Positions 4,443 through 11,774 of a stretch of 13,352 nt of DNA are shown in pieces. Origin of the DNA: CAYPZT01 sp964415435 (GTDB lineage: Bacteria; Patescibacteriota; Microgenomatia; UBA1406; GWC2-37-13); contig CAYPZT010000030.1 of assembly GCA_964415435.1 (NCBI GenBank), positions 1-13,352 on the forward strand, given 5' to 3'. The position numbers and the translations under genes are program-made. The notes under the pieces are model-generated. The model did not search any database. It was not told the DNA's origin and saw nothing but the letters and a program-made list of their open reading frames with translations. The first letter of the stretch is position 1, and every line of letters starts with the position of its first letter.

Positions 4443-5525
4443 GAAGTCTTTGAGTTTTCGCGCCCTTGTCGGATGTTTCAGTTTTCGGATTGCTTTAGCT
4501 TCGATCTGCCGGATGCGTTCACGGGTGACTCGGAATTCGCGACCCACCTCTTCAAGTGTCTTTGGTTTACCGTCCTCAAGGCCGAAGCGCATCATGAGTA
4601 CTTTTCGTTCGCGCGGTGAGAGGGTATCGAGGACCTTACCAAGCGCATCTTTCAAAAGCTCACGGCTTACCTTGTCGTACATCGTCGGCTGATTCTGATC
4701 GGCTACAAACTGCTCCAACGTTGCTTCCTTGTCGTCGCCCACTGGTGTTGAAAGGCTTTTTGGCTGCTGACTTATCTTCATGAGGTTTTCGACCTCTTCA
4801 ACGCTCATCTGCATGTCCTTGGCAATCTCCTTTATCGCAGGTTCCCGGCCATGCTTCTGCGTCAGTCGCCTCTGGGTCTTGTAGAAACGGTTTATGTGAT
4901 CAACCATGTGTACCGGAATGCGGATAGTACGCGACTGGTCGGCTATGGCACGAGTGATGGCCTGACGTATCCACCAGGTGGCGTATGTTGAGAATTTGTA
5001 CCCGCGGCGCCAGTCATACTTTTCCACTCCCCTTATGAGACCGCGATTCCCCTCCTGTATCAGATCGAGAAAAGAAAGCCTGCGGCCCAGGTATTTTTTG
5101 GCAATCGAAACCACTAAGCGGAGGTTTGCCCGGATGAGCTTTTCTTTTGCCTTCTCATCCTGTTTCTCGTATTTTTTCGCCAGATCGATTTCCTGATCAA
5201 ACGACAGAAGAGGTGTCTTTCCAATCTCTTTAAGGTACATCTTGATGGGGTCAAGTGATTCGCCGTGCTTCAAGACCACCAGTTGCTCAAGCTCGCGCTC
5301 GATCTCTTCTGCGGTCTTTTTTGCTTCAGACTCTTCACGGTTTGAAACGGTCTCAAAGATATCGATACCCTTGCGAAGCGCCTTATCGAAAAACTCGTCG
5401 ATCTCAGCAATATGTTTTTCCGGATCCTGATAGACAATAAGGATATCGTCTTGTACGAGAAAGCCGTCTTCCTCTCCCTGTTTAAGAAGTTCCCCGAGTG
5501 TCTTAGGAAGACGATTTTTAAGCAT
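4434..5525 (-). CDS. rpoD: RNA polymerase primary sigma factor (sigma-70)
   Basis: This is the housekeeping sigma subunit that guides RNA polymerase to -10/-35 promoters. Length is 363 residues, short compared with E. coli (613) but normal for sigma-A types without the large non-conserved region. Seen: a region 1.1-like acidic N-terminus (residues 1-60); region 1.2 (about 90-125, DPIKMYLKEIGKTPLLS); region 2 (about 130-205) with NLRLVVSIAKKY, DLIQEGN, YKFSTYATWWIRQAITRAI; region 3; and region 4.2 helix-turn-helix (TLEEVGREFRVTRERIRQIEAKAIRKLKHP, 323-352). Region 2.2-2.3 reads GNRGLIRGVEKYDWRRG where GNIGLMKAVEKFDYRRG is usual. It lies 10 bases after dnaG on the same strand, the classic dnaG-rpoD pairing. 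No Shine-Dalgarno is visible; TAAAAT seven bases before the ATG could give a leaderless transcript. Confidence 0.97.
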   Translation of the reverse strand: MLKNRLPKTLGELLKQGEEDGFLVQDDILIVYQDPEKHIAEIDEFFDKALRKGIDIFETVSNREESEAKKTAEEIERELEQLVVLKHGESLDPIKMYLKEIGKTPLLSFDQEIDLAKKYEKQDEKAKEKLIRANLRLVVSIAKKYLGRRLSFLDLIQEGNRGLIRGVEKYDWRRGYKFSTYATWWIRQAITRAIADQSRTIRIPVHMVDHINRFYKTQRRLTQKHGREPAIKEIAKDMQMSVEEVENLMKISQQPKSLSTPVGDDKEATLEQFVADQNQPTMYDKVSRELLKDALGKVLDTLSPRERKVLMMRFGLEDGKPKTLEEVGREFRVTRERIRQIEAKAIRKLKHPTRARKLKDFLE

Positions 5526-5532
5526 AACCAGT

Positions 5533-5538
5533 ATTTTA
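5533..5538 (-). promoter_or_regulatory. Candidate -10 box for rpoD overlapping the dnaG stop codon
   Basis: Read on the minus strand, TAAAAT (5538-5533) begins with the TAA stop of dnaG and lies seven bases before the rpoD ATG. It fits the -10-to-ATG spacing seen at other unit-first genes here. No clear -35 was found inside dnaG, and rpoD may also be read from the dnaG transcript. Confidence 0.4.
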
Positions 5539-7299
5539 TAACGAAACGATGGTTTTTTCTACTCGATTTAACTCACTCATCACATCCTGTAGTGCTTTCT
5601 TTCCCTGCTCATCGAGCGACTCGCGCATGCCTAACTGCAAAATGGCGCGCTTCAGCGCATAGCGCTTTACGTCATAGGCAAGATGGGAAATCGACAGATC
5701 GCCAATATCAACATCTCCTGAGGCAAAAAGGTAAAGCTGATCGGCAACTACCCTGAGTTCGGCAGGAAGCGAGTCGACAAACTTATTGATCTCAAAAAGC
5801 GGATGTGAATCCTTAAAGGCAAGATAGGCACTAGCAATCTTTCTATGAGCGGGGAGCGAAAAATCTTGGGCATTTACAATGCCAAAGAACTGGGTTGCAA
5901 GCTTAAAAGAATCACTTCCCTGAAATATAAGACTTAGGGAATATTTCTCTATAAGTGTGACCCTATCGTGTTCATTGTCTTGTACACGTTTTACAGTCCG
6001 GGTAAACTTCGGCTTCTTCTCCTTGAGACGTCTGGCGATAAGTTCCAGACTTGAAACTTCAACACCAACATTCTCTGCCAGCTTCTTGAAGTAGTGAGCG
6101 CGGATTATCGGGTTTCTGACTCTGTCGAATATTGGGACCAGACTGTCGGCGCGCTTTTTTTTGTCAAAAGGATCGTCGGACGGATACTTTTTTTCAAATA
6201 CGGTGAAAAGGAAATCGTATACGGGAACAGCCTCTGCAAGCGCCTTCTTGTATTTGACGGGGTTGGCCCGCACCGCCTCGTCAGGATCCTTGGCGAAGTC
6301 AAGCACGGCCACATGAAGTTCGAACTCCATCTCCTCCGCAAGTTCAATACCTTTCACCATCGCATCGATCCCCGCTTCGTCTGCATCAAGCGCTAAGGTT
6401 ATCTTATTGGTGTAACGCCTCAATAGCATAAGCTGATCTGTAGTGAGAGCAGAGCCTTTGATGGCAACGGTATTCTCGACACCATGCATATAGGGACCTA
6501 TCATGTCGAACTCTCCTTCGACGACGTATACATTCCCCTGCTTTTTTATAGCTTCTTTTGCAAGCTGAATGCCGTAAAGCGTTTCGCGTTTGTGATAAAG
6601 AATCGTTTCTGGTGTATTGATATATTTTGCCCCTGTCCCCTCACCTTCAAGAACCCGTCCCGAAAAGCCCACAATCATGTTTCTTATATCCTTCAAAGGA
6701 AACATAAGCCGTCCTCGAAAACGATCATAGAAGGTGCCACGATCACTTTTAATGAGGAGTCCTGCCGCAACAATCTCCGATTCGCTGTATTTTTTCTTTT
6801 TCAGAAATTTGAGGAGCGAGTCCCAGGAAGAAGGGGCATAGCCTATACCAAAAGTATGAATGATTTTCTCGTTGAGTCCGCGATTCATAAGATATTTCAG
6901 GGGCTTCTTGCCGAATGTACTGTTTAGGAGAATAAACGAAAAATAGTCCGCCGCCAGAGTATTTAACGAAAACAGCCGCTCGCGCGCAGAAGCAACTTTG
7001 TCATCGACCGCCCCAAGAGTAAGCTTCACATCATAGCGTGCAGCGAGCTCTTTGAGCGCTTCGTAAAAAGTGATGTTCTCCCATTTCATCAAGAACTTGA
7101 TCACATCCCCTCCCTCATGACAGCCGCCAAAGCAGTGCCATAGCTGTCTGTCAGGAGACACAATGAAAGAGGGACTTTTTTCATTATGAAATGGGCAAAG
7201 AGCTTTGAAGTTGCGGCCGGCTTTTTTAAGCGTGATATATGAGCCGAGATACTCGACGATATTGATACGTTTTTTCAGCTCAGCAATAGCCTCATGCAT
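5536..7299 (-). CDS. dnaG: DNA primase DnaG
   Basis: It makes RNA primers for chromosome replication at the fork with the replicative helicase. I start at ATG 7299: the open frame reaches TTG 7314, but those codons overlap the TATAAT box. The product is 587 residues. Seen: an N-terminal zinc domain (CPFHNEKSPSF, then WHCFGGCHEGGD) with ligands C35, H38, C56 and C60. The last pair is C-x3-C, one residue longer than the usual C-x2-C. The catalytic core carries RFRGRLMFPLKD and YINTPET. The TOPRIM domain has EGEFD (E261), LALDADEAG (D305, D307) and KDPDE (338-341). A helical C-terminal helicase-binding region follows. It heads a minus-strand unit with rpoD and is divergent from the gene at 7398 across about 98 bases. 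Confidence 0.97.
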   Translation of the reverse strand: MHEAIAELKKRINIVEYLGSYITLKKAGRNFKALCPFHNEKSPSFIVSPDRQLWHCFGGCHEGGDVIKFLMKWENITFYEALKELAARYDVKLTLGAVDDKVASARERLFSLNTLAADYFSFILLNSTFGKKPLKYLMNRGLNEKIIHTFGIGYAPSSWDSLLKFLKKKKYSESEIVAAGLLIKSDRGTFYDRFRGRLMFPLKDIRNMIVGFSGRVLEGEGTGAKYINTPETILYHKRETLYGIQLAKEAIKKQGNVYVVEGEFDMIGPYMHGVENTVAIKGSALTTDQLMLLRRYTNKITLALDADEAGIDAMVKGIELAEEMEFELHVAVLDFAKDPDEAVRANPVKYKKALAEAVPVYDFLFTVFEKKYPSDDPFDKKKRADSLVPIFDRVRNPIIRAHYFKKLAENVGVEVSSLELIARRLKEKKPKFTRTVKRVQDNEHDRVTLIEKYSLSLIFQGSDSFKLATQFFGIVNAQDFSLPAHRKIASAYLAFKDSHPLFEINKFVDSLPAELRVVADQLYLFASGDVDIGDLSISHLAYDVKRYALKRAILQLGMRESLDEQGKKALQDVMSELNRVEKTIVSL

Positions 7300-7305
7300 G
7301 AGCAC

Positions 7306-7311
7306 ATTATA
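7306..7311 (-). promoter_or_regulatory. -10 box for dnaG (TATAAT), leaderless spacing
   Basis: On the minus strand a perfect TATAAT (7311-7306) lies six bases before the ATG at 7299. The sequence upstream is very AT-rich and no clear -35 is seen. A transcript starting about seven bases after the box would begin at the start codon. Confidence 0.65.
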
Positions 7312-7361
7312 CAAATTTGAAATTTATAATTTTTAATTTGAAAAAAGATCATACGATTCTA

Positions 7362-7391
7362 TTGTTTTTTTTCTCAAAATATTACTATAAT
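7362..7391 (+). promoter_or_regulatory. Promoter for the 7398 gene, leaderless type
   Basis: TTGTTT (7362-7367), an 18-base spacer and TATAAT (7386-7391), with ATG six bases later. It is divergent from the dnaG promoter in the same AT-rich intergenic segment. Confidence 0.7.
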
Positions 7392-7397
7392 GAATCT

Positions 7398-8858
7398 ATG
7401 CTCTATCTTTTACTTGACCGCAATACCATTAAACTACTCCTGCTTAAAAAGTCGATGCTTGGTCAGTATGACACTGTGTTCTTTGAGAAGTCCTACGAAA
7501 GTGATCTTCTCACAAACGGTAAGGTCGGCAGTGTTGACCATGTAGCCTCCGCAATAAAGGAAGCGCTCCAGTCGATAAATCAAGCTAACCTCACCGAAAA
7601 AGAAATAATACTTATTCTGCCTCAGGCAAGTTTTCATTATCTAAGATTCGATGTTCCGGCAGACGTCGCACCCGGAGCACTGTCTTCCTTTGTAAAGGAT
7701 AAGGCGAAGGCAAATCTCACTGTCAATCTTGATGACTGTGTCTCGGAGTATTTTGCTGTCGATCAGGATAAGCAGAAGCAGATCAACTTCTATGCGCTCC
7801 AGCAAGAAACGCTCGGTAAATTCCGTGAAGCACTCGAACTCATCGATCTCAAGCTCGCCTACGTGATCCCCGACACCCTAGCCTACTACAAGCTCTTCGA
7901 GAAAACGCTACGCAAAGACAAGAAAGAGTACATCTGGTACGTTTCTTATGAAAAAGATAGCGTCACCGGCTACTTATACGACACCCATGGACTCATTGAA
8001 GCAGAAAAATGGGAAGCGCCTCTTTCCGAAAGTTCCAAAATTGAAACAATTCTTCACGAAAAGGCAAAGGAATACGAGAACAAAAATATGAAGCTTAATC
8101 GCCTCATCCTCTCCGGCTCACAATCGGAACATGTAAGACAGGATACTTTTACAAAATCAATCGGGGTATGGACAAACCCGCTGAAACGGATCATCTCCAA
8201 TTTCTATCAGGAGTATCTAAAAATGCTCACCAGCGAAAATTCCCAGGCTTTCCCTGTACTTTCTCAGGATATCACCCTTGGTACCTTTATATTTACTCAG
8301 GAACATAAGAATTTTTCATTCCTGAAATCAGGCTCACGAAGCATTAAACCACCCTCTATAAGCATGCCTAAGGCGCCCCTGCGAAAAAAGGAACTTCTTA
8401 TTTTTATCGGCTCATTTATTGCTTCATTTATCTTTTTCCTCCTCATATCTTCAGCAAAAATTCCGCTGCCCTCTTTAGCATCTATTAGCCTGCCAAGTCT
8501 ACCTACCGCGGCATCTCCTACACCAGTGCCTACCGAAGCACCTCCTTCTCCTACGCCAACGCCATCCTTCGCCAAAAGCGACCTAAAGCTCAAAGTTTTG
8601 AATGGATCGGGTACGGCCGGTAAGGCAACAGAAGTCAAAACCATTTTAACGGAAGCGGGGTATGGCGAAACACTCACAGGAAACGCTGACAACTTTGACT
8701 ATACAGTGACTGAGGTCCAGGTTAAAGCTGACAAAAAAGCTGCAGGACCCATGATTGTTCAAGACCTGAAAGACTACACATCCTCGCCGAAGATAACGAC
8801 TCTCGATGAGGATGATGCTGCGGATGTGGTAATCATCATAGGCACCGATTTCAAGTAA
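7398..8858 (+). CDS. PilM/GspL-like actin-fold protein fused to a LytR C-terminal domain
   Basis: 486 residues from ATG 7398, chosen because TATAAT lies six bases upstream; a longer open frame from 7317 runs through the promoter. Residues 1-300 have a PilM/GspL-like actin-fold appearance: MLYLLLDRNTIKLLLL, then IILILPQASFHYLRFDVP, and a second-lobe-like LNRLILSGS at about 233-241. This is a suggestion from pattern only. A membrane helix spans about 332-352, followed by a Pro/Thr/Ser linker (355-390, PTPVPTEAPPSPTPTPS). The C-terminal 90 residues match the LytR_C domain (LKVLNGSGTAGKATEVKTIL, about 396-416). That would put a cytoplasmic scaffold on one side of the membrane and a cell-wall-linked domain outside. 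It converges with the small minus-strand gene at 8872 with a 13-base gap. Confidence 0.8.
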   Translation: MLYLLLDRNTIKLLLLKKSMLGQYDTVFFEKSYESDLLTNGKVGSVDHVASAIKEALQSINQANLTEKEIILILPQASFHYLRFDVPADVAPGALSSFVKDKAKANLTVNLDDCVSEYFAVDQDKQKQINFYALQQETLGKFREALELIDLKLAYVIPDTLAYYKLFEKTLRKDKKEYIWYVSYEKDSVTGYLYDTHGLIEAEKWEAPLSESSKIETILHEKAKEYENKNMKLNRLILSGSQSEHVRQDTFTKSIGVWTNPLKRIISNFYQEYLKMLTSENSQAFPVLSQDITLGTFIFTQEHKNFSFLKSGSRSIKPPSISMPKAPLRKKELLIFIGSFIASFIFFLLISSAKIPLPSLASISLPSLPTAASPTPVPTEAPPSPTPTPSFAKSDLKLKVLNGSGTAGKATEVKTILTEAGYGETLTGNADNFDYTVTEVQVKADKKAAGPMIVQDLKDYTSSPKITTLDEDDAADVVIIIGTDFK

Positions 8859-8871
8859 AGATTCTCCTCAA

Positions 8872-9057
8872 TCAAAAACCCAAAATCCGGAAGAACGCGA
8901 GAAGAAACAGAAGCACAATTATTATACCCAGTCCCCCAACCAGGATGAGGATGTAAAAGGAAGAAAAGATAAAGGCCAAAAGGACAAGGAACAGCTGCTT
9001 CAGCCGCTCAAACGGATCCACTACTTCCTGCGTTGTCTTTTTTTTCTTTTTAGGCAT
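8872..9057 (-). CDS. 61-residue membrane protein with poly-Lys N-terminus
   Basis: ATG at 9057; TATAAT (9071-9066 on the minus strand) lies eight bases before it, which supports a near-leaderless transcript. The product starts MPKKKKKTTQEVVDPFERLKQLF. It has one or two closely spaced hydrophobic helices (about residues 22-42 and 43-58, LFLVLLAFIFSSFYILILVGG...) ending FFRILGF. The basic N-terminus predicts a cytoplasmic amino end. Unknown family. It is convergent with the PilM/LytR_C gene and divergent from the 86-residue gene at 9247. Confidence 0.65.
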   Translation of the reverse strand: MPKKKKKTTQEVVDPFERLKQLFLVLLAFIFSSFYILILVGGLGIIIVLLFLLAFFRILGF

Positions 9058-9065
9058 ATCATTAA

Positions 9066-9071
9066 ATTATA
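9066..9071 (-). promoter_or_regulatory. -10 box for the 8872-9057 gene
   Basis: A perfect TATAAT on the minus strand, eight bases before the ATG. TTGAAA (9099-9094) is upstream, but the 22-base gap is too long for a standard -35 partner. Confidence 0.5.
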
Positions 9072-9186
9072 TAACACGCGTATCGCTACTCCTTTTCAAG
9101 TGCCCTCACTATACTTACTAAACTCTTACCGCCTTCTCTCAACTGCTTCATATAGGAGCATTAAAGTGGAGGTACATTATTAATTT

Positions 9187-9240
9187 TATAAACCCATCTG
9201 TGTCTTACCGATATCGGTAGATGTCTGTGGGTAAGGGAGG
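9187..9240 (+). promoter_or_regulatory. Structured leader of the 9247 gene
   Basis: A possible -10 (TATAAA, 9187-9192) would give a leader of roughly 45 bases. It contains the perfect 14-base palindrome TACCGATATCGGTA (9206-9219) and a strong Shine-Dalgarno (AGGGAGG, 9234-9240). CTTACC (9204-9209) can pair within the palindrome or with GGTAAG (9229-9234) next to the ribosome site, so two alternative folds are possible. The rest of the 189-base divergent gap (9058-9246) shows nothing else I can name. Confidence 0.4.
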
Positions 9241-9246
9241 TATACA

Positions 9247-9507
9247 ATGGCACACAGAAAATCTAGAAAGGGATGGTTTGGAAATCCCGAAGGACACGCA
9301 CGCGCAGCACAGGCCAGTCATGATCGCGGCACGAAGTGGAAGTGGGTGGCACTTCTTCTGATCCCATTGTTTTTTGCTTTTGGCTGGACATCAAACCAGT
9401 ACGTCTCGGATATTCGCAACGATGTCTATGTACCCGAGGGTATCCAGTACGGGGTAGGAGGGGCACCATCGGTCCCCTGCTCCATAAACTTGCCGGGCAC
9501 ACAGTAA
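9247..9507 (+). CDS. 86-residue basic single-span membrane protein, unknown
   Basis: ATG 9247 has a strong Shine-Dalgarno (AAGGGAGG) six bases upstream; the stop is TAA at 9505-9507. The product begins with a basic Gly/His-rich segment (MAHRKSRKGWFGNPEGHARAAQ), followed by one membrane helix (about residues 32-50, KWVALLLIPLFFAFGW). A short outer part (SDIRNDVYVPEGIQYGVGGAPSVPC) carries a single Cys. The basic N-terminus suggests the first 30 residues are cytoplasmic. Family unknown. It sits 35 bases before prfB, which has its own -10 box, so co-transcription is optional. Confidence 0.7.
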   Translation: MAHRKSRKGWFGNPEGHARAAQASHDRGTKWKWVALLLIPLFFAFGWTSNQYVSDIRNDVYVPEGIQYGVGGAPSVPCSINLPGTQ

Positions 9508-9524
9508 GAAGCAGGCTGGGCAGG

Positions 9525-9545
9525 CATACGGTATAATACCGTATG
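9525..9545. promoter_or_regulatory. 21-bp perfect inverted repeat covering the prfB -10 and start codon
   Basis: Left arm CATACGGTAT (9525-9534), central A (9535) and right arm ATACCGTATG (9536-9545) are exact complements. TATAAT (9532-9537) is in the centre, and the last three bases are the prfB ATG. No clear -35 is visible. As DNA it looks like an operator for a dimeric regulator; a leaderless transcript would contain only the final arm. Confidence 0.7.
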
Positions 9546-10556
9546 GAAATAACCACTGAAGAGCTGAAACATAGACTTGACAGTATTCTCGCGCATGCAA
9601 AGCTTCCCGAGAAAAAACACGAGGTGGCTGAGCTTGAAAAGAAGACCTATGATGCTACTTTTTGGCAGGATCCGGAATCTGCCAAAGATACGATGAAGCG
9701 CATTAATGATCTTAAAAGAGTCATTGAAGATGTCGAAATGATGGAGCTTTTGGTGGAAGAAAAGGAGAATGAAGAAGCTGAGAAGCTCATTAAAAAGTAC
9801 GAGGTTCTTCTGTTTCTCAACGGGAAGTACGATGAGGGTGATGCGATTTTCTCTATTCATGCAGGTCAGGGCGGCACCGAGGCGATGGACTGGTCCGAGA
9901 TGCTTTTTCGCATGTATACCCGATACTTTGAAAGAAAGGGCTGGAAGTTTGAAGAAATCGAGCGAGTACCTGGGGATGAAGCAGGTATTAAGTCGACCAC
10001 CCTCAACGTGTATGGACCGTTCGCGTACGGATATCTCAAGGCCGAAGCCGGCGTACATAGGCTGGTGAGGCAATCTCCTTTTAACGCCGATAAACTCCGC
10101 CAAACGTCATTTTCCCTCGTTGAAGTGGTCCCTATAATAGAGAAGAGCGACATCGAAATAAAGGACGATGAGATTGAATGGCAGTTCTTTCGTGCAGGCG
10201 GTCACGGTGGTCAAAATGTGAACAAGGTAGCAACAGCAGTACGCCTTACCCACATCCCCACAGGTATTACAGTTTCCGCCCAAACAGAGCGCCAGCAGAT
10301 GCAGAACCGTGAGAATGCCCTGAAGCTCCTCAGAGGAAAGCTCTGGCAGATACGCGAAGAGGAAACAAAGAGCGAGACGCAGTCATTTAAAAAAGATACG
10401 ATGGCTTCATGGGGCAGGCAAATACGCTCTTATGTACTGCATCCGTACAAACTTATAAAAGATCTTCGCACAGATCATGAAGACAGCCAGGTCGAACGGA
10501 TCCTCGACGGCGACCTTGATGCATATATTGAGGCCTACTTGAAAAAAACAAAGTAA
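9543..10556 (+). CDS. prfB: Peptide chain release factor 2
   Basis: RF2 reads UAA and UGA stop codons and triggers peptide release on the ribosome. The 337-residue product has the RF2-type tripeptide SPF (178-180, in VRQSPFNADKLRQTSF) and the catalytic GGQ (222-224, in RAGGHGGQNVNK). It also has a helical N-terminal domain (FWQDPESA) and the core motif IHAGQGGTEAMDW. The reading frame is continuous from ATG 9543 with no CTTTGAC-type programmed frameshift site, unlike many bacterial prfB genes. No Shine-Dalgarno is seen; the -10 box ends five bases before the ATG. Its presence agrees with UGA being a stop codon in this genome. Confidence 0.97.
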   Translation: MEITTEELKHRLDSILAHAKLPEKKHEVAELEKKTYDATFWQDPESAKDTMKRINDLKRVIEDVEMMELLVEEKENEEAEKLIKKYEVLLFLNGKYDEGDAIFSIHAGQGGTEAMDWSEMLFRMYTRYFERKGWKFEEIERVPGDEAGIKSTTLNVYGPFAYGYLKAEAGVHRLVRQSPFNADKLRQTSFSLVEVVPIIEKSDIEIKDDEIEWQFFRAGGHGGQNVNKVATAVRLTHIPTGITVSAQTERQQMQNRENALKLLRGKLWQIREEETKSETQSFKKDTMASWGRQIRSYVLHPYKLIKDLRTDHEDSQVERILDGDLDAYIEAYLKKTK

Positions 10557-10576
10557 CCTGTTATCCTTTTTTTGTT

Positions 10577-11020
10577 ATGACACCGGAAGAATCAACTCTT
10601 ATCCGAGATTTTGATTCCGCTTCCCATATGAATAGCACACTACCCATGAAACTATTTGTAGCTATACTCCTTGTTGCGCTTGTTCTTGGTACCGGCATAG
10701 GCTATGCCGCTTCGCGTCTCCAGGGCGGAAACACCGGCTCAAAGCAGGTTTCAAATACACCCGCGAAACAAACAGCGGGCATTGCTGACAAAAAAACATT
10801 CAAAGACAGCGCAGAGGGCCTCTTGAGAGAGGGCGGTTTGGATGGGGAAGGATCGTTCCACCTCGAAAGACCAGGCGGCGAGTCTCAGAATGTATATCTT
10901 ACCTCATCGACCGTTGACCTCTCTCCTTATATAGGGAAAAAAGTCCGAGTCTGGGGTCAAACATTTGAGGCGCAGTCTGCCGGCTGGCTTATGGACGTCG
11001 GCCTCGTCGAAGTCCTCTAA
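10577..11020 (+). CDS. 147-residue membrane-anchored protein with possible OB-like domain
   Basis: ATG 10577 lies 20 bases after prfB; internal ATGs at codons 18 and 24 lack a ribosome site, and so does the first, so the start is uncertain. A membrane helix spans about residues 26-46 (LFVAILLVALVLGTGIGYAA). A polar linker (47-75) and a C-terminal compact domain (about 78-147) follow, with DSAEGLLREGG, GSFHLERPGGESQNVYLTSSTVDLSPYIGKKVRVWG and MDVGLVEVL. The strand pattern and the GKKVRVWG turn look OB-like; I cannot name a family. Probably an extracytoplasmic domain tethered to the membrane, co-transcribed with prfB. A small hairpin follows the stop. Confidence 0.75.
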   Translation: MTPEESTLIRDFDSASHMNSTLPMKLFVAILLVALVLGTGIGYAASRLQGGNTGSKQVSNTPAKQTAGIADKKTFKDSAEGLLREGGLDGEGSFHLERPGGESQNVYLTSSTVDLSPYIGKKVRVWGQTFEAQSAGWLMDVGLVEVL

Positions 11021-11028
11021 AAAATCTA

Positions 11029-11043
11029 AAAGGCTTCGCCTTT
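11029..11043 (+). terminator. Short hairpin terminator candidate
   Basis: AAAGGC-TTC-GCCTTT forms a six-pair stem nine bases after the stop at 11020. The T-run is short and partly inside the stem, so termination may be weak. Confidence 0.4.
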
Positions 11044-11081
11044 CATATCTTCGTTTACTCCTGTTCCTGTTTCCTCCAATA

Positions 11082-11090
11082 TGCTAAGAT
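11082..11090 (+). promoter_or_regulatory. Extended -10 promoter for ftsE, leaderless spacing
   Basis: TGC-TAAGAT (11082-11090) is an extended -10 element. The ATG at 11097 lies six bases after it, with no Shine-Dalgarno between. The -35 region is unclear, as expected for extended -10 promoters. Confidence 0.55.
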
Positions 11091-11096
11091 TAGTAT

Positions 11097-11774
11097 ATGA
11101 TAGTGTTTGACAAGGTAACCAAACGGTACCCTTTGGGAACTATAGCACTCCAGGATGCGAATCTTGAGATAAAAGATCACGAGTATGTTTTCTTGGTGGG
11201 TCCCTCAGGCGCAGGAAAAACGACCATTCTCAAGCTGATTCTCCGCGAAATGATTCCAACCGAAGGCACAGTTACGGTTAACGATTTCGATGTAAGCAAC
11301 CATAACTTCAAAGACATAGAGAAGCTTCGCCGATCTATCGGTATGATTTTCCAGGATTTCAAGATCCTGCCGGATAAAAACGTATTCGAAAATATAGCAC
11401 TGAGCTTAAAAATCATAGGGGCGCCTCAAGAACGTATCAAAGATGAACTTCATCAAGCACTCGAGCTTGTTGGACTTACTGAAAAAGAGAACATGTTTCC
11501 TGCACAACTTTCAGCAGGCGAACTCCAGCGTGTCGCAATTGCGAGAGCTATCGTGGGTGACCGCGATATCATCCTTGCGGATGAGCCGACAGGCAATCTC
11601 GATCCGAAAACTACATGGGAGATCATGAAGATCTTCAAAAAACTCGAGGGTAAGAAAACCATCATCATAGCGACCCACAATACGGATGTTGTCAACAGTC
11701 TGAAAAAACGCGTACTTATCCTAAATAACGGAAGAATCATAAAAGATGTTAAAAAAGGAGGATACGATCTATGA
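11097..11774 (+). CDS. ftsE: Cell division ATP-binding protein FtsE
   Basis: ATPase subunit of the FtsEX complex, which couples ATP hydrolysis at the division site to activation of peptidoglycan hydrolases. At 225 residues it has the usual length. Seen: Walker A GPSGAGKTT (35-43), Q-loop (IFQDFKIL, Q86), ABC signature LSAGELQR (138-145), Walker B IILADEP (158-164), D-loop GNLD and switch His in ATHN (H194). It lacks a Shine-Dalgarno and follows an extended -10 box. Its stop overlaps ftsX (ATGA, 11771-11774). The LSAGE signature and pairing with ftsX separate it from generic ABC exporters. Confidence 0.96.
   Translation: MIVFDKVTKRYPLGTIALQDANLEIKDHEYVFLVGPSGAGKTTILKLILREMIPTEGTVTVNDFDVSNHNFKDIEKLRRSIGMIFQDFKILPDKNVFENIALSLKIIGAPQERIKDELHQALELVGLTEKENMFPAQLSAGELQRVAIARAIVGDRDIILADEPTGNLDPKTTWEIMKIFKKLEGKKTIIIATHNTDVVNSLKKRVLILNNGRIIKDVKKGGYDL

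Noticed and set aside
6484..6927. Plus-strand open frame of 147 codons inside dnaG
   Set aside because: Lies wholly within a certain dnaG reading frame and has no start signals.
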